Of a DNA stretch of 64,000 nt, positions 41,874 to 54,850 are shown piece after piece. Position 1 is the stretch's first letter; each line of letters opens with the position of its first letter. Source of the stretch: Engraulis encrasicolus (Eukaryota > Chordata > Actinopteri > Clupeiformes > Engraulidae); NCBI RefSeq assembly GCF_034702125.1, contig NC_085878.1, positions 15,215,240-15,279,239 of the forward strand. Direction: 5' to 3'. The notes beneath the pieces were generated by a model that saw nothing but the letters and a program-made list of their open reading frames with translations, was not told the origin of the DNA and searched no databases. A program made the translations under genes and the position numbers.

Positions 41874-43630
41874 ATTGCCACTCAACTGCAGCTGCCCATA
41901 TCCTCTGTGAGAGGAATAATGAAGAAGTTCAAAACAACTGGAACAGTGGTAAACAAGCCTGGACGAGGACCCAAGTTTATTTTGCCACCACGCACAGTGA
42001 GGAGGATGGTAAGAGAAATCAAAAGATCTCCAAAGCTCACTGTTACAGAATTACAACAAATGGTAGCATCCTGGGGTCACAAAGTGTCCAAATCAACCAT
42101 CAGGCGCTGTCTACACGCCAACAAGCTGTTTGGGAGGCATGCACGGAGAAAACCTTTCCTCACCCACAATCATAAACGCAAACGTCTGGAGTTCACCAAG
42201 CGGTATTGGGGCTTCAACTGGGACCGTGTGCTTTGGTCAGATGAGACCAAGATTGAGCTTTTTGGCAACAAACACTCTAAGTGGGTCTGGCGTGCCACGA
42301 AAGATGCGCATGCTGAAAAGCACCTCATACCCACTGTGAAGTATGGGGGTGGGTCAGTGATGCTGTGGGGCTGTTTCGCTTCCAAAGGCCCTGGGAACCT
42401 TGTTAGGGTGCATGGCATCATGACTGCTTTGAAATACCAGGACATTTTAAATCAAAATCTGTTGCCCTCTGCCCGAAAGCTGAAGCTGGGTCGTCACTGG
42501 GTCTTTCAGCAGGACAATGACCCTAAACATATAGGCCAAATCTACACAGAAATGGTTCACCAGACACAAAATCAAGCTCCTCCCATGGTCATCTCAGTCC
42601 CCAGACCTCAACCCCATTGAGAACCTGTGGGGTGAGCTGAAGAGGAGAGTACAGAGGAGAGGACCCAGGTCTCTGGATGATTTAGAGAGATTCTGCAAAG
42701 AGGAATGGCTGAAGATCCCTCTTTCTGTCTTTTCCCATCTTGTGAAACATTATAGGAGAAGATTATGTGCTGTTTTGTTGGCAAAAGGGGGTTGTACAAA
42801 ATATTAACAACAGGGGTGCTAATAATTGTGATACACATTATTTGATGTCAAATAATTATTTCTTTATGTGGGATTTTTTCCCCACTGAATAAATGCACTT
42901 GTATTGAAGGTTGGATTTTTCTCTTTTTTTCCATTAAGGTCCCATATTATTTAGAAAAAAATAATAATAATTGGAAGCTAAAAAACACATCTCAACCAGG
43001 GGTGCCAATAATTATGGAGGGCACTGTATAGTGTCTTACGAGTTAATAAGTTTATAGAAAGTCTTGTCACTTTGTCATAACAAAATGACCAACTCAACAT
43101 GCAGGTCATTGATAGCTTGTCCCAATTTTTTTATTCAATCTGATCCTCTTTGTTTATTTCTGTCAGCTTAGATTCAGGCAGTTTTTTAAGCTTGGGGCTG
43201 TCAGATAGGTCATTTTGCAAACAAAGTGGAAAATGCATTTCATATACGCCTAGGCTTAAAAAGTGTGTTCTCAAAATATTTTATTGGTAAAAAATTTGCA
43301 CATACGGTAGAAGAAAGATGTCGGAATAGACATTTCCAATAATAAAAGTAAAAAGTTTTTTAAAAAAATGGCGTTTACGTCATTTTGCAACAAAGCTATT
43401 CAAATACAGAACTTAAAAAGCCTAGACCAAGTGAAATTGCATTTTGAGAAATTAATTAGCAGCCATCTTTGCTCCAATGTCAATGGGTGGCAGTGGTAAA
43501 TAGAGAGAAGATCATCAGCAGAGGATCATTCATTCATTCATTGAATGGGGCCCATTTTTCTGGGAGAGAAGATGATAAATTAGAAAGAAGGAAGGTCTCT
43601 CCTTCTGGCAAGGAGCTCAACACTGATGCA

Positions 43631-43776
<146 letters not shown>

Positions 43777-43977
43777 ATGTCTGAATGCTGGTTAGTGGTT
43801 TAGTGTCTTGTGTGTTTGTTTGTTCAGTCTGGTGACGACTGTGAGAGAATATACCCGTGCCGTCTCTGGGAGACCATTGCACACAGAGTGCCATGACAAA
43901 ACATGGGCAAACAAAAAGGCACACTCACAGCTGCTCAAGCACACACATGCAAACACATACAGTGTGCCATCTGCATT

Positions 43978-44020
43978 ACACACACGCACACGCACACGCA
44001 CACACACATGCACGCACACA

Positions 44021-44078
<58 letters not shown>
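43978..44078. repeat. (CA)n microsatellite
   Basis: CACG-variant start followed by a plain CA tract. Confidence 0.96.
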
Positions 44079-44081
<3 letters not shown>

Positions 44082-44864
44082 TCATACACAAAAATGAAGC
44101 AAACACATTTACACACACATAGACACACAGCTAAACATACATCTGTGTTTACTATTCATCCATGTGGAACAATCGATGACCGCCAAGATATCATTAACAC
44201 TGCCACCTGAAAGTAGCCGTGTGTCATGGTGGGTCATGGTACAGAATGATTATGTCTTTATCAGGCTCGCTGTTTCCTTTTCCATCCAGAAAGGGCAGAT
44301 ATGGGCCATGTAAAACAGAGAGAGGGCACTTCTCTTTGTCAATGGCACTCATATTCATTTGCAATAATTTCCTTGAGTGGTTCAGGTTTCCAGCACAATC
44401 AATACTATGCACTAAATTATCACCTCCGCCAAGGAGCTTGTGTTTTCGATCGCGTTGGTTTGTCTGTCTGTTTGTTTGTCTGTCTGTATGTCTGTCTGTT
44501 TGTCAGCAGGATAATTGAAAAAAAGTTCTGCACGGATTTGAATGGAATTTTGTGGGGTTGAAAATGAAAAAAGGAACAAGTGATTATATTTTGGTGGTGA
44601 TCCGGATCACGAAAAAAAGAGGGTGTAACATAGTCAAATGTTCAATCAAAAAGGTTCCTTGGCGTAGGAACTGAGTGTATTTCTACTTAGTAGACTATTG
44701 GGTTTCGTTTTCATTCCGTGCATTGCATGCATTGCAACCTAACAGAATCAAGGTCATATAATGTACATTTTACAACGACACATCATCCAAATTGTAAAGG
44801 GGGGAAAAGACAAAATATCTTTCATTACAGTGCAGTGTCCTTGCCAAGTAAAGAACGACGAATC

Positions 44865-44867
<3 letters not shown>

Positions 44868-44953
<86 letters not shown>

Positions 44954-45023
44954 GCGTGCGTGTGTGCCTGTGTGTGCGTGTGTGTGTGTGCGTGTGTCTC
45001 ATCCAGTATGAAAAACATAGTAC

Positions 45024-45105
<82 letters not shown>

Positions 45106-45187
45106 GCGTGTGTGTGTGCCTGTGTGTGCATGTGTGTGCGTGTGTGTGTGTGTGCGTGTGTCTCATCCAGTATGAAAAACATAGTAC

Positions 45188-45279
<92 letters not shown>
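44868..45279. repeat. Compound GT array, period about 164 bp
   Basis: Three GT tracts are separated by two identical non-repeat spacers, GTCTCATCCAGTATGAAAAA followed by CATAGTACATAT (starting at 44997 and 45161). Each GT block ends in the same CGTGTGCGTG..GCCTGTGTG variant pattern, so this is a tandem duplication of a whole microsatellite-plus-spacer unit. Confidence 0.93.
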
Positions 45280-45281
<2 letters not shown>

Positions 45282-46096
45282 GTAGATAGATAGATAGAGA
45301 GAGGGGGGTAGGTATATGAAGGACAAACCATACTCACAATTTCTTTTACACTTGTATAACACATTTACAAGATGTCAACAGCGGAAGTCGGCAGGCAGCC
45401 TTCAGGTTGTAGGCCCTACCCTCTGGGTTGCATACTGCGAGTCCTGTACATTGGGTGACATAATAACAAACCTTTCTGCCATCTTCAACATGAATGCACT
45501 ATGCCTTTGAGGGTCAGGTGGAAATAGGCCTATAAGATTTAGATTCAAGATTCAAGATTTGTTTATTACGTCTTATTATAGGTTTGAAGCCTATAAAGAG
45601 TAAAAATTGTTGTGTTTTCGTGTCCTCAAAAAGATTAAAAAGAAAAAAACGAGAGAGGGGGGTGGGGGGATGGAAATAATGCGAAGAACGTGCCTATATG
45701 CAAATATGTGTAGGCTACTACACCAACTACACGCAGGGGGGCGTTTCGCGATACCAGATGGTGGACGTCAGGTAAGGACTACTTAAACAACAAAGAAAAT
45801 CATATACCGTATTGTAATGGAATTTTATTGGGGAGTTCATAACGCTTTGTCCTTTTACACCCATGCCACACACTCACTCCCAAACAAATCCCATGAATAA
45901 TAGAGTACTTGTGTTGTTTACATGAACCACCATGGCAACAAGGCCCATCATCTGTCAATAATTTTAAGTTGTAAAAAGTATACAATTAACTAATTGTATT
46001 GTGCTGCCACAGGGGGAAAGACGCCATTTCTTAAACATCGTATTTCTGCAACTGCCAACCAACCCAACTCATTGGCCAGGCGCTTTGATTTACTGC

Positions 46097-46250
<154 letters not shown>

Positions 46251-46408
46251 GTATTGGTCCTGAAGGTCTCTGATGCACACAGAAGACATACATTTGCATG
46301 GCTTATGTCACAAGCTATTATGCATGCATAAAGCAGCACTTGTGTATCATGTCAGAAGATGATAAGGAAAGATGAGCTAGCCTCCACGACCCCCTCTCTC
46401 TCTGACAC

Positions 46409-46410
46409 AT

Positions 46411-46481
<71 letters not shown>

Positions 46482-46483
46482 CG
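46409..46483. repeat. (ACGC)n tetranucleotide repeat
   Basis: About 18 uninterrupted ACGC units; alternating purine-pyrimidine throughout. Confidence 0.97.
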
Positions 46484-47040
46484 ACAGGTGGCCAGAAGTT
46501 GAACACTGTCTAATAGCAGCATAATAGAAAAAAAATGTGAACATTCTTTTTACATCATTATGCACATAGTGAGTTGAGGAACACTTGTTTACTCAGTACC
46601 AAGAAAATTATCCATCGCTGTCATGCTATCGTCAACCGAACCCTAAAGGACACTAAGGACCTGCCATAGCACTGGGTAAAATACACCAGAATACCTGGGC
46701 CAAAGGATGAGACGCTATGTACCCTTGTATAATAATTACCCAGCATACAATTACCCAGCATAGACAGTCATCTATTGTTGTCTTGAGCAATTAGCTGGAA
46801 TTGACTGTAGCCTTGTGTAATTAGTCAGCACAGAATGCAATGCAGCTATGGAAAAGGTCAGGAGATGCAATAGTTAATATGTATGGACGCCTAGGAGAGC
46901 TTGGCTAAAAATTTAACTGTAAACCAGTCAGGATCTCTTGGGATTGAAAGCCATGGGGGCACGCAAACACTTGCATGCAGACGCACGCGCGCAGACACAC
47001 GCACACTCGTCCACACGCATACGCAGATGCACACGCATAC

Positions 47041-47058
47041 AAACTTTCTCCCTCTCCC

Positions 47059-47106
<48 letters not shown>
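47041..47106. repeat. (CT)n microsatellite
   Basis: CCCTCT and CT units flanked by CA-rich sequence on both sides. Confidence 0.95.
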
Positions 47107-47112
<6 letters not shown>

Positions 47113-47661
47113 GCACACACGCACACACCCTCCATCTCTCTCTCTCGCTCAGGGAAGAAGGGAGTGTTTATATAATTCTACCTGGTCACTGGCCAGCCCA
47201 GGTACTGTAGGGGTGTGTGCAGTGACAGACTGGATTGTTATGACTTTTGACAGGTACATAAATATTTTAGGCTGAGAAAGTCTACTGTTGTGCTGTTCTT
47301 TAACGGGGGTTGATCTAAGCCTTGTGGACATTTGGACAGATAAAAAAAAGAAACGACACGTAAGGATGAAAGGACAGAAAGGTACGAAGTAAACGCACAA
47401 AAGATAGGCCCTCACATTACAGATAACACATTTATTTATGTATAATTTTTTTCGAATACATGTTATGTAATCTACAACATGACTTGTTTGCTTGTATTGC
47501 CTTTCCTCATCCATCGTCTCTCCTGGAGAGTGTTCTTGCGCTGCACTGCAATTACCATTTCTACATCGATGGGAAAGGTGCACCCAAATTGGGATGGACA
47601 TTATACAAATCCAATATGAAAATCAATCATGCATCTGAAGGATAACACGGTTTTCTCTCGC

Positions 47662-47870
47662 CAGTGCTGGACTGGGGGTGAAATAGGGCCCGGGCACTTT
47701 TGGCTTTTAGGGCAGAACTGACTCACAGGTGGGCCACGTACCCTCGTGGGGCCCTATTTTCAGAGATGCAATTATTTATTTATTTTTTTACATTTCTGAA
47801 AATAGGGGCCCACAAGGGTGCAGGGCCCACCGGGTAATGCCCGCTATGCCAAATGGCAAGTCCAGCCCTG
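47662..47870. mobile_element. hAT-like MITE, 209 bp
   Basis: Ends CAGTGCTGGACT and AGTCCAGCCCTG. Interior arms (TAGGGCCC.../...GGGCCCAC) are also inverted. Flanks ttctctcg and tatttcgc are an imperfect 8-bp match. Confidence 0.65.
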
Positions 47871-48179
47871 TATTTCGCCTAATCACTCACCCCCCTGGCA
47901 GCAGGAAAAAGTCAACAAATCAGTAATCCATTACAGTCTTGGCAGTCTGATGGATCATCATGTCATTACGTGTCCTTCACAGTGATGTGAGTACTGATAA
48001 GCAGACTAAACATGCCAATCTCCACAGTACCTGACATCAACACATAAGGACCCTGAACCTGTTCAATATCATTTGTTTATTTATGATGAGAAATGTGAAA
48101 AATAAGTGGGCCTATTTGCGAATACCAGGCTCTCCTGTCTATGGTGTGAAATGTTAACTGGAAAAAAGATTAACGGCAC

Positions 48180-48240
<61 letters not shown>
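48180..48240. repeat. (GT)n microsatellite
   Basis: About 30 GT units followed by TTTGATGAGGGAGATGGTTA, shared with the locus at 46201. Confidence 0.97.
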
Positions 48241-48243
<3 letters not shown>

Positions 48244-48763
48244 GATGAGGGAGATGGTTAACAAAAAAATATATTACGCAGGACTTATTTTACATTCACA
48301 CGTAAATTAATACAAAACAGAAACTACAGTAGGCTACATGCAGTTCAGGTTCAGCTCTGGAGAAAAGACTAGATGTAGTGAATAACTAAAACTGATAGCA
48401 GACACATTACACCATGAAGACTAACAGCATACAGAACCTAAAAAGCATAAACAGAACAGAAAAAGAAAAGGCAACGCGGCTGCTATTTTCTGTGCCTCCT
48501 GAATTCCAGTCACCCTCAGCATACCAATACCTCAATTCTGAGAGACCCGATGCAAATTGATTTTACTTAGGCTGATTTTACATAGGCAGTGGGTGAATTT
48601 GAGCCGCTTTTCCCACACAGTTGCGGTACAACAGCAATCAAACCCAGACACAGACATTCGATTGCTGAAAGACATTATGCACTCCACCAAATGCAGGTCA
48701 AATGCAAATGAAGTCCTATCCTGAATTTCTCTAAGGTGGGGGCGACTGCCTTGCTTGTTCAAT

Positions 48764-49044
48764 CAGTGGCGAGCACAGACATTTTGGGGGACAGGTGCTG
48801 ACGGGGGGCTGGGGACATGAGAAACTTACTGTGACACTGGCATAGGCTATAGCAGCTATATATTATATCGTGGCAACTTTGTCACATGCTTTTGATCATG
48901 ATTGAAGCATTTGTAGATTACCTTGTCAACATGGACCACAGTACATTGTGACAAAAAAAACCTTTTAAAAAGAACTTTCAAAAAGAGTTTTTTTTTGTCC
49001 TGTAGGGCAAAGGGGCACCTCGGCCCTATCTGTGCACACCTGTG
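48764..49044. mobile_element. hAT-like MITE related to 49308-50628
   Basis: The left end CAGTGGCGAGCACAGACATT and the complement of the right end CACAGGTGTGCACAGATAGG match in most positions. The flanks tgttcaat and tgtttaaa match at 6 of 8. Its left end resembles that of the next element. Confidence 0.55.
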
Positions 49045-49307
49045 TGTTTAAATCATGTTATTTGTGAGGGAAAGCATCTGATTGAGCAACTAATGCAAGT
49101 TGAAGTCTGATCATCAGTAGAGCTCATCAGTTTTGCACATCAGAGTAATGGGGATTCACTGCAAAACAGACCACAAGATGTGAAAGCTTCACCCTGTAGT
49201 TGATTAAACACAAAGTCAGTGAAGTATATAATGAGGAAACAATAAAGCACCCAGCTACGTGTGTGTAGCCAATCATACGCAGAATGGTGCACTGAATGTT
49301 TCATTGA

Positions 49308-50628
49308 CACTGGCGTGCACAGACATTTTGGGGGGCAGGTCCTGGGGTGATGGTGGGGGGCATGTGGAACTGGCGGCTGCAATAACGGTTCGGTGATTTT
49401 TTTTTAAAAAAAAATCACATTTTAATGAACATGCTACAGTACGCTAAACAAAACATTTATTTTTTTTTAAAAGGAGGAATACTATGTTGGAAAGTTAAAA
49501 TAATTAGACTACCATGTCAAGTGCATCATTTACCGCATGGACTAAAAAGTGTACTGTCGCTTTAAATGCGTGTCTCCAGCGCAGTGATCAGTAACCGATT
49601 CATTCTAACAGATTCCTTACTTGGAAAACTCTGCATCTCCGGTCATTTTTCCTCCATTAGTACCGATTTTAATTAGTCCATGTGTGTTTCCAAACTGTTA
49701 AAACGAATATTAAAGCTTAACTCTCATTTCAAGACGTTGTCAAAAGGATTCAGTCTATTACTGGGTATTGTGAGTGAAAACCGCTACTTTGGGTCGGAGG
49801 TTTTATCCGTGTAGGCTACACTTTTCTGGAGGTGTCAAGCACAATCCTCTATAGCCTACATGTTTCCCCCCACATAAGACATTGCTGTGTGCACCCGAAT
49901 TTACGCACAACCTTTTTTTCCTCCCTGGCCGTGACCGCTGTTCTGTTCCATGCCGTCTGACACAAATGTGATTTGGTGCGTTGCATAGGCCTAGTTCATC
50001 AGGAGGCCAACGTTTCCCAAACATAGGCTACATGAATCCTCTTGCTGTTTCCCAAACATTCTGTTAATCTTTAGACCTGAAACTGTTCGAGCAACTTCTG
50101 GATTCATTAAGCTGATATAATGTTTTACGTGTTAATTGTTGACATTCTACCTCTTCTGCGGTAGATTTGATAGGGCCTAAATGCACAATTTGCAAAGTCT
50201 CATTATGAAAGGCAGGGCTCTCTTTAGATCACTTCCAAAGTCACACGCAACTTTCAACATCATAAATATGCTATTGACTGTTACCTGGCTGGAGGGGAGA
50301 ACGGCATGTGGGGCTGCCCGCCACACTGCTGCCTCTGCAACGCGCTTCCGAATCTGTCAGTTCAAGCGCGCTCACGTTGACAAAGGCAGCGATGTGTGCC
50401 GTTGGAGGGGGCATGAGGCATTTTGGGGAATTATTATCACGCGATTTTAATTGACAATTATGTCTAAATGATGATGGGAACATCGAATACAGCGTTAACC
50501 CTACATTTAAGGAATAAAATAATTAAAAATAAAAATAAAAACCGAACTTTCAAAAGGGCACTTTTGTCTGTTAAAGGCAACTTGGTGTTGCCCAAGCAAC
50601 ACCACGTGTCTATCTGTGCACGCCTATG
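49308..50628. mobile_element. hAT-like non-autonomous element, 1.3 kb
   Basis: The left end CACTGGCGTGCACAGACATT and the complement of the right end CATAGGCGTGCACAGATAG match. The 8-bp flanks ttcattga and ctcattga differ at one base. No transposase frame is recognisable in the interior. Confidence 0.65.
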
Positions 50629-50823
50629 CTCATTGACATGTTAGAAGTATACATATTGGCTTCTTCCTGAAGTAGAGCCTACATGGCATTTTCATTTAGA
50701 CCATACATGACTATGAATATTGTTCAAATGATCAGTCCATAGCCTTCTCCGAAATAGATTGATAATGTTATTTTTACTCCTGTGAAATAATAATCTAATT
50801 ATTTATAACATTTGTACAAAAGT

Positions 50824-50876
50824 CTAGCCTAGAAATCTAGACGCCCCTAGCGACGGGTCTGGCTGTGCTAGGCTAA
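50824..50876. repeat. Short teleost repeat fragment
   Basis: CTAGCCTAGAAATCTAGACG, then CCCCTAGCGAC. It is of the dispersed teleost repeat type that begins CTAGCCT. Fragment only. Confidence 0.4.
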
Positions 50877-50922
50877 CAAAAGTCATCAATAATTCAGATC
50901 ACACATATTTGTAGCAGTCCTT

Positions 50923-50928
50923 TTTATT
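50923..50928 (-). terminator. Haptoglobin poly(A) signal
   Basis: AATAAA on the minus strand, 138 nt after the haptoglobin stop codon and with no other gene between. Confidence 0.8.
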
Positions 50929-51065
50929 TCACAAAATTGTCCAGTACAGAATATTATCAATATCACTTCTGAGAGTAAAAAAAATGCTGTATTACGAAAA
51001 AAAATGCACATAGTAGATATACGTAGATAATGCGCTCAAGCTGATGGGAAAAAAATACACGCTAT

Positions 51066-54002
51066 CTAAACCAGGCGTTGCAGCATGTGGGCCATGAGAG
51101 AGGAGCGTGCGTTAGAGTAGTCTTTATCCCCCCTCATGACCTCTCGGATCCAGGGCAGGTAGGCCGACACCTTGGTGTACACCGCGTAGGGCTCCACGGC
51201 ACAGCCCTTGTCGTAGGACAGGATGCCGGCCGCGTACACCCCATTGTCCCCACCGGGCCGCATCAGGGCCAGAGCTCCGCCGGCGTCCCAGAAGCACACG
51301 TTGACCTCGTACTGCCCCGGGCCGGTGCAGAACATGTTGTCGTCCACCAGCGGCGTGTGTTGGGACTCTTTGTAGTGGGAGCGGCACGTCTCGTGAGACA
51401 CCACGGGCAGCTTGGTGAACTTGAGCAGCTTGGACTGGGTGAAGTCGATGCCCCAGCCCCAGCCGGCCACCATGCCCAGGGTGCCCGGCGTCTCCTCCAG
51501 GTCGTCACCCTCTCGCTCGGGCAGCGGGATGGGAAACACGGACTCGCTGAACACGACAGGCTCCTTCAGCTGAATGAGGGCCAGGTCGTTGTCCCAGTCT
51601 GATGTGTTTTGAAAGGCCGGGTGCAGGAATACCTGTGGGACACAGAGATAAGAGGGGACATGATGACGGATGTGGCACAGGACAGAGGAACATGGTGATT
51701 GACTGGCTGCTGCTCTGGGCTTTGTGTTGGGTGGTGGAGGTGACACTGTGATTGCCGTCAAAAGCCCCAGTAAAATGACAGCCCTGGACTACAGGGGCAC
51801 TGTGGGGAAAAAAAACATTTGTTGACTTGTTGCAGAAGACCTACTGTTGTTTGTTTGTTTGTTTGCATTTATGTCCAATTAACCCCTTAAGACGCGGCTT
51901 TATAAATTTGTTGTTACCCGTATGGTAATGACCAAGTCGTGGTGCATTGCTAAAGGGCCTGTGTTGTGTCATAGTATTGTAGTGCTATGGTAGTTACATT
52001 TCAATGACTATTACAGCGTGCCACTGGAGGTACGGCACGTATTAAGGGGCTACGCAGCCGTGGCTATTTCATGACCAGTACAGGTAACACCTACTGTTGT
52101 CATGTGGAGTGAACTCATTACCCAGCTCATCAAAGTAGTAAGAGCAACCGAACATTAACATTGACTTGAACACTAATGTAAAAGCCTGTGAAAACTAAAA
52201 CCTTCTGCAGCAAATCCTGTCAACACACTCTGAAAGTTCATGTTTGCTGATTCCATCTGGATTCTGGATTATTGGTGGACTGCCTGTTCTGACATGCTGA
52301 TTCTCCATTTACAGTATTTGTTTGTCTTTGTCTGTCTTTGCTTGTTTGACCGATAAACAATAAAAACCAAAAACCTCAGGCTGTATTGATTTTAGAATAC
52401 TGTACATTGCATTAATAAGTAAAGACTACATATAAATAAATTAAGACTTTCATTTTTCTACAGTGAACAATTCTCAGATATTTCCATGGATACGATTGTC
52501 AGAGACCCATGCCAGCAGGGGTGCTGTTAGAAAACCTGGGCCCCATGAAACATTAGAAATACTATTAAAATACCTCATTATAATACAGTACACAGTACTG
52601 TAATGTAATATTAATAGCTTTCAGGACAGTGAGTGACAGTATTTTACAACCGTCCTCAGAACCCCCCGTGGCAGCACCTCTGCATGTCAGCTGTGACTCC
52701 TTGTAGAAGAAAGGATACCTAGCTCTGGGGGCTGTTGTGGCGCAGCGTGGGAACATGACGTACAGCGTATAGCAACGTTGCCCATGGGGACCCAGGTTCG
52801 AATCTGACCTAGATCATTTCCCAACCCTTCCACATCTCTCGCCACCAACACCTTCCTGTTTCCATCTTCACTTTCCTGTCTGACTCAAAATGTATTTTAA
52901 AACGCCCTCACCTTCTCCACGGCCACTTCTTTTGAGACGTCTGCCCTGGCGAGATGAGAGACGCCCAGGTAGACTTTAGGAACGAGAGGCTCTTTCCCCC
53001 TGGTGTCGTTACGGCTCCTGCGGATGAAGAGGTTCCGTCCGGCGGTCAGCACCCAGCGGTCGGCGATCAGAGCTCCGCCGGCGTAGCCCCCGTCAAACAC
53101 CCCCTCGCCCAGGTACACCATCGCCTGCCAAGGCACCCTGTCGGCCAGGAGGCCTCCCACCATCCTCTTAGGCCGCTCATGAACTGAGGAGGAACCAGAA
53201 TCAGCATTGGCATGAGCTTTATTGGCAAAGTAAACTTCAGTGCGTATACAAGGAATCTGTCTGCAGTAGCTCTCTTTAAAAGTGCAAAAATAAAAATATG
53301 AAATACATAAGAAAAAATAATAATGACAAAAGGTGGCGTAAAAAAGATGCCTTGAAGGCTCGCGATGATCAGATGGTGAAATACATGTAGAGGTCTCAGA
53401 TAATGTATAGGAAGCTATGCTGTGGGGGGCAAAAATGTGCAAGTGAAAAATACTGTACACACACACACACAGAAATGAAAGTGCTGTACCAAAGCTTGTC
53501 ACACACACAGGCAGTACAAGATCAATTGCAGAACAACTGTGCACCTTCTAGTGTACAATATGGCATCATAAGGGGTCTTTTTGGTAGCGCTTCATCTGGA
53601 AAATGAGTTTTGTATCAGGATGTATCACTTTTTGAATGATGAAAAATGGAACTCGGTCAGGGTCTCTGAAGAAGGTCATTAATATACTTTCTTGATTTTT
53701 CATGGCTTGTAGGACACTGGTTGAGTTGTTCCGTATTACAGCGCTCTAAGCTGTTAATGAGTCTGTGCCCCATCTCAATGGCCCCATTAGGACACTGTGA
53801 CTGACACAGAAAACGCTGGTTTTGAATTACTATGTTAGGCAACAGGCATGCAATGAGCCTAGAATGATAATGCCAACACATCGTTACAGTGGGAGAAAGT
53901 GAGAATTCCCACTGAGTGAGAATTACATAGTGGCAATATATCAATAATATATCAATCACATGAGTAGAAAAGAAATAGTGAAGCACATTGCAAGAGCAAG
54001 AA

Positions 54003-54101
<99 letters not shown>

Positions 54102-54151
54102 TCTGCCCCCTTGATTTGTGAGATCTTTGCTTCTGTCCTCTTTCAACAGAG

Positions 54152-54219
<68 letters not shown>

Positions 54220-54782
54220 CTGATCAAATTCAGACATTTCAAGTTCTCATAATAGCAGCTGTTTCAAGGCATTTCCTCGTATCTTACTTTTTTTCCCTTC
54301 TTTTTTTGTCTTGTTTTATTTTTTTTAAGTCGGGCAAAAAAGATATCCCCGCTCTGCCGAGGGGTTGAACCAGCGATGAATGTGTCACGACTGTTGCCTA
54401 CCTGAGTGCTGCTCTTTCATCAGGGTTGCCGTGGTGACTCTGTCTGGCAGGCAGGCTAACAAAGCCAGCAGAGTAGCAGTGGCTATCCTGCAGGACACAC
54501 AAGGCAAGCACAACCACCCACCCAGAGTTAAAACAAGATCAGAGGAGAAGCTTCCCCCTTCTTCAGTTCTTCATTCGGAGCAGGTTTATCTGAGGGTTTT
54601 TGAACATTCTATAAAAAGAATGTGTTCTATAACAATGCAAGATTCTAAAATTCCAAATTTGATTGTATGGCGCCCAGAATTCTATAGAACTTTCACTGCC
54701 CGAACATTCCTGTCACACCGGTGTGACGGTACACTCTTAAAGGGTGAAGGAAAACCCAGAAAATACATACATACCAAACCAT
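51066..54782 (-). CDS. hp: Haptoglobin (serine-protease-like, inactive)
   Basis: Plasma protein that binds free haemoglobin. Exons on the minus strand are 54782-54775 (8 nt: Met, Val and part of a codon), 54487-54402, 53183-52912 and 51632-51066. Introns are GT-AG and the joined phases fit, giving 310 residues. A hydrophobic signal peptide (TATLLALLACL) leads into a very short alpha part with no CCP domain, then a basic cleavage site RPKR before MVGG (residue 39). The protease fold is inactive: the catalytic His is Arg81 (TAGRNLF) and the catalytic Ser is Ala239 (WDAGGA), while Asp138 remains (DNDLALI). This is the haptoglobin pattern, as is GILSYDKGCAVEPYAVYTKV. Four Cys remain in the beta part and none in the mature alpha part, so the chains cannot be disulfide-linked as in mammals. 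The TATA box and acute-phase-type motifs lie just upstream. Confidence 0.94.
52729..52885 (+). mobile_element. tRNA-derived SINE in haptoglobin intron 3
   Basis: A box TGGCGCAGCGTGG (from 52738) and perfect B box GGTTCGAATCT (52795-52805), followed by a CCT/CTTCC-rich body. Antisense to haptoglobin. Confidence 0.8.
54005..54099. repeat. (GA)n microsatellite, haptoglobin intron 2
   Basis: About 46 GA units; on the gene strand a pure CT tract. Confidence 0.98.
54152..54217. repeat. Second (GA)n tract, haptoglobin intron 2
   Basis: About 32 GA units, separated from the first by 52 bp of unique sequence and about 190 bp from the exon 2 donor. Confidence 0.98.
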
Positions 54783-54850
54783 GATGGATGTTTTGTAGAG
54801 AGTAGACAGGTCTCAGATCCTATCCTTTGGATTTGCTGTGTGTGTGTGCT

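Larger units (their letters stand above)
38490..42807 (+). pseudogene. Tc1 transposase, interrupted and frameshifted
   Basis: DDE transposase that would cut and paste at TA sites. The first 28 or so codons run from the ATG at 38490 to the insertion at 38574. The gene resumes at 41878 with the helix-turn-helix DNA-binding region (QLPISSVRGIMKKFK), a GRGPK basic motif and the second helical domain (KLTVTELQQMV). The catalytic region follows: SDETK (first Asp, near 42240), GGGSVMLWGCF, QQDNDPKH (second Asp, near 42515) and, after a frame change, NPIENLW (Glu, near 42615). The extra base is around 42531-42536; the shifted frame stops at 42620, while the original frame continues to TAA at 42805-42807. 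It is doubly disabled, by the LTR insertion and by the frameshift. Confidence 0.93.
38105..43026 (+). mobile_element. Tc1/mariner transposon split by an LTR element
   Basis: Starts CAGTGCCCTCCATAATTATT and ends with the complement, flanked by TA (38103-38104, 43027-43028). The inverted terminal repeats are about 43 bp and nearly identical. Removing the nested 3.3-kb insertion leaves about 1.62 kb, the usual Tc1 length. It carries one transposase gene in the plus direction. Confidence 0.95.

Noticed and set aside
46409..46483. Possible CRISPR-like or regular array
   Set aside because: A pure tetranucleotide repeat without spacers; eukaryotic context.
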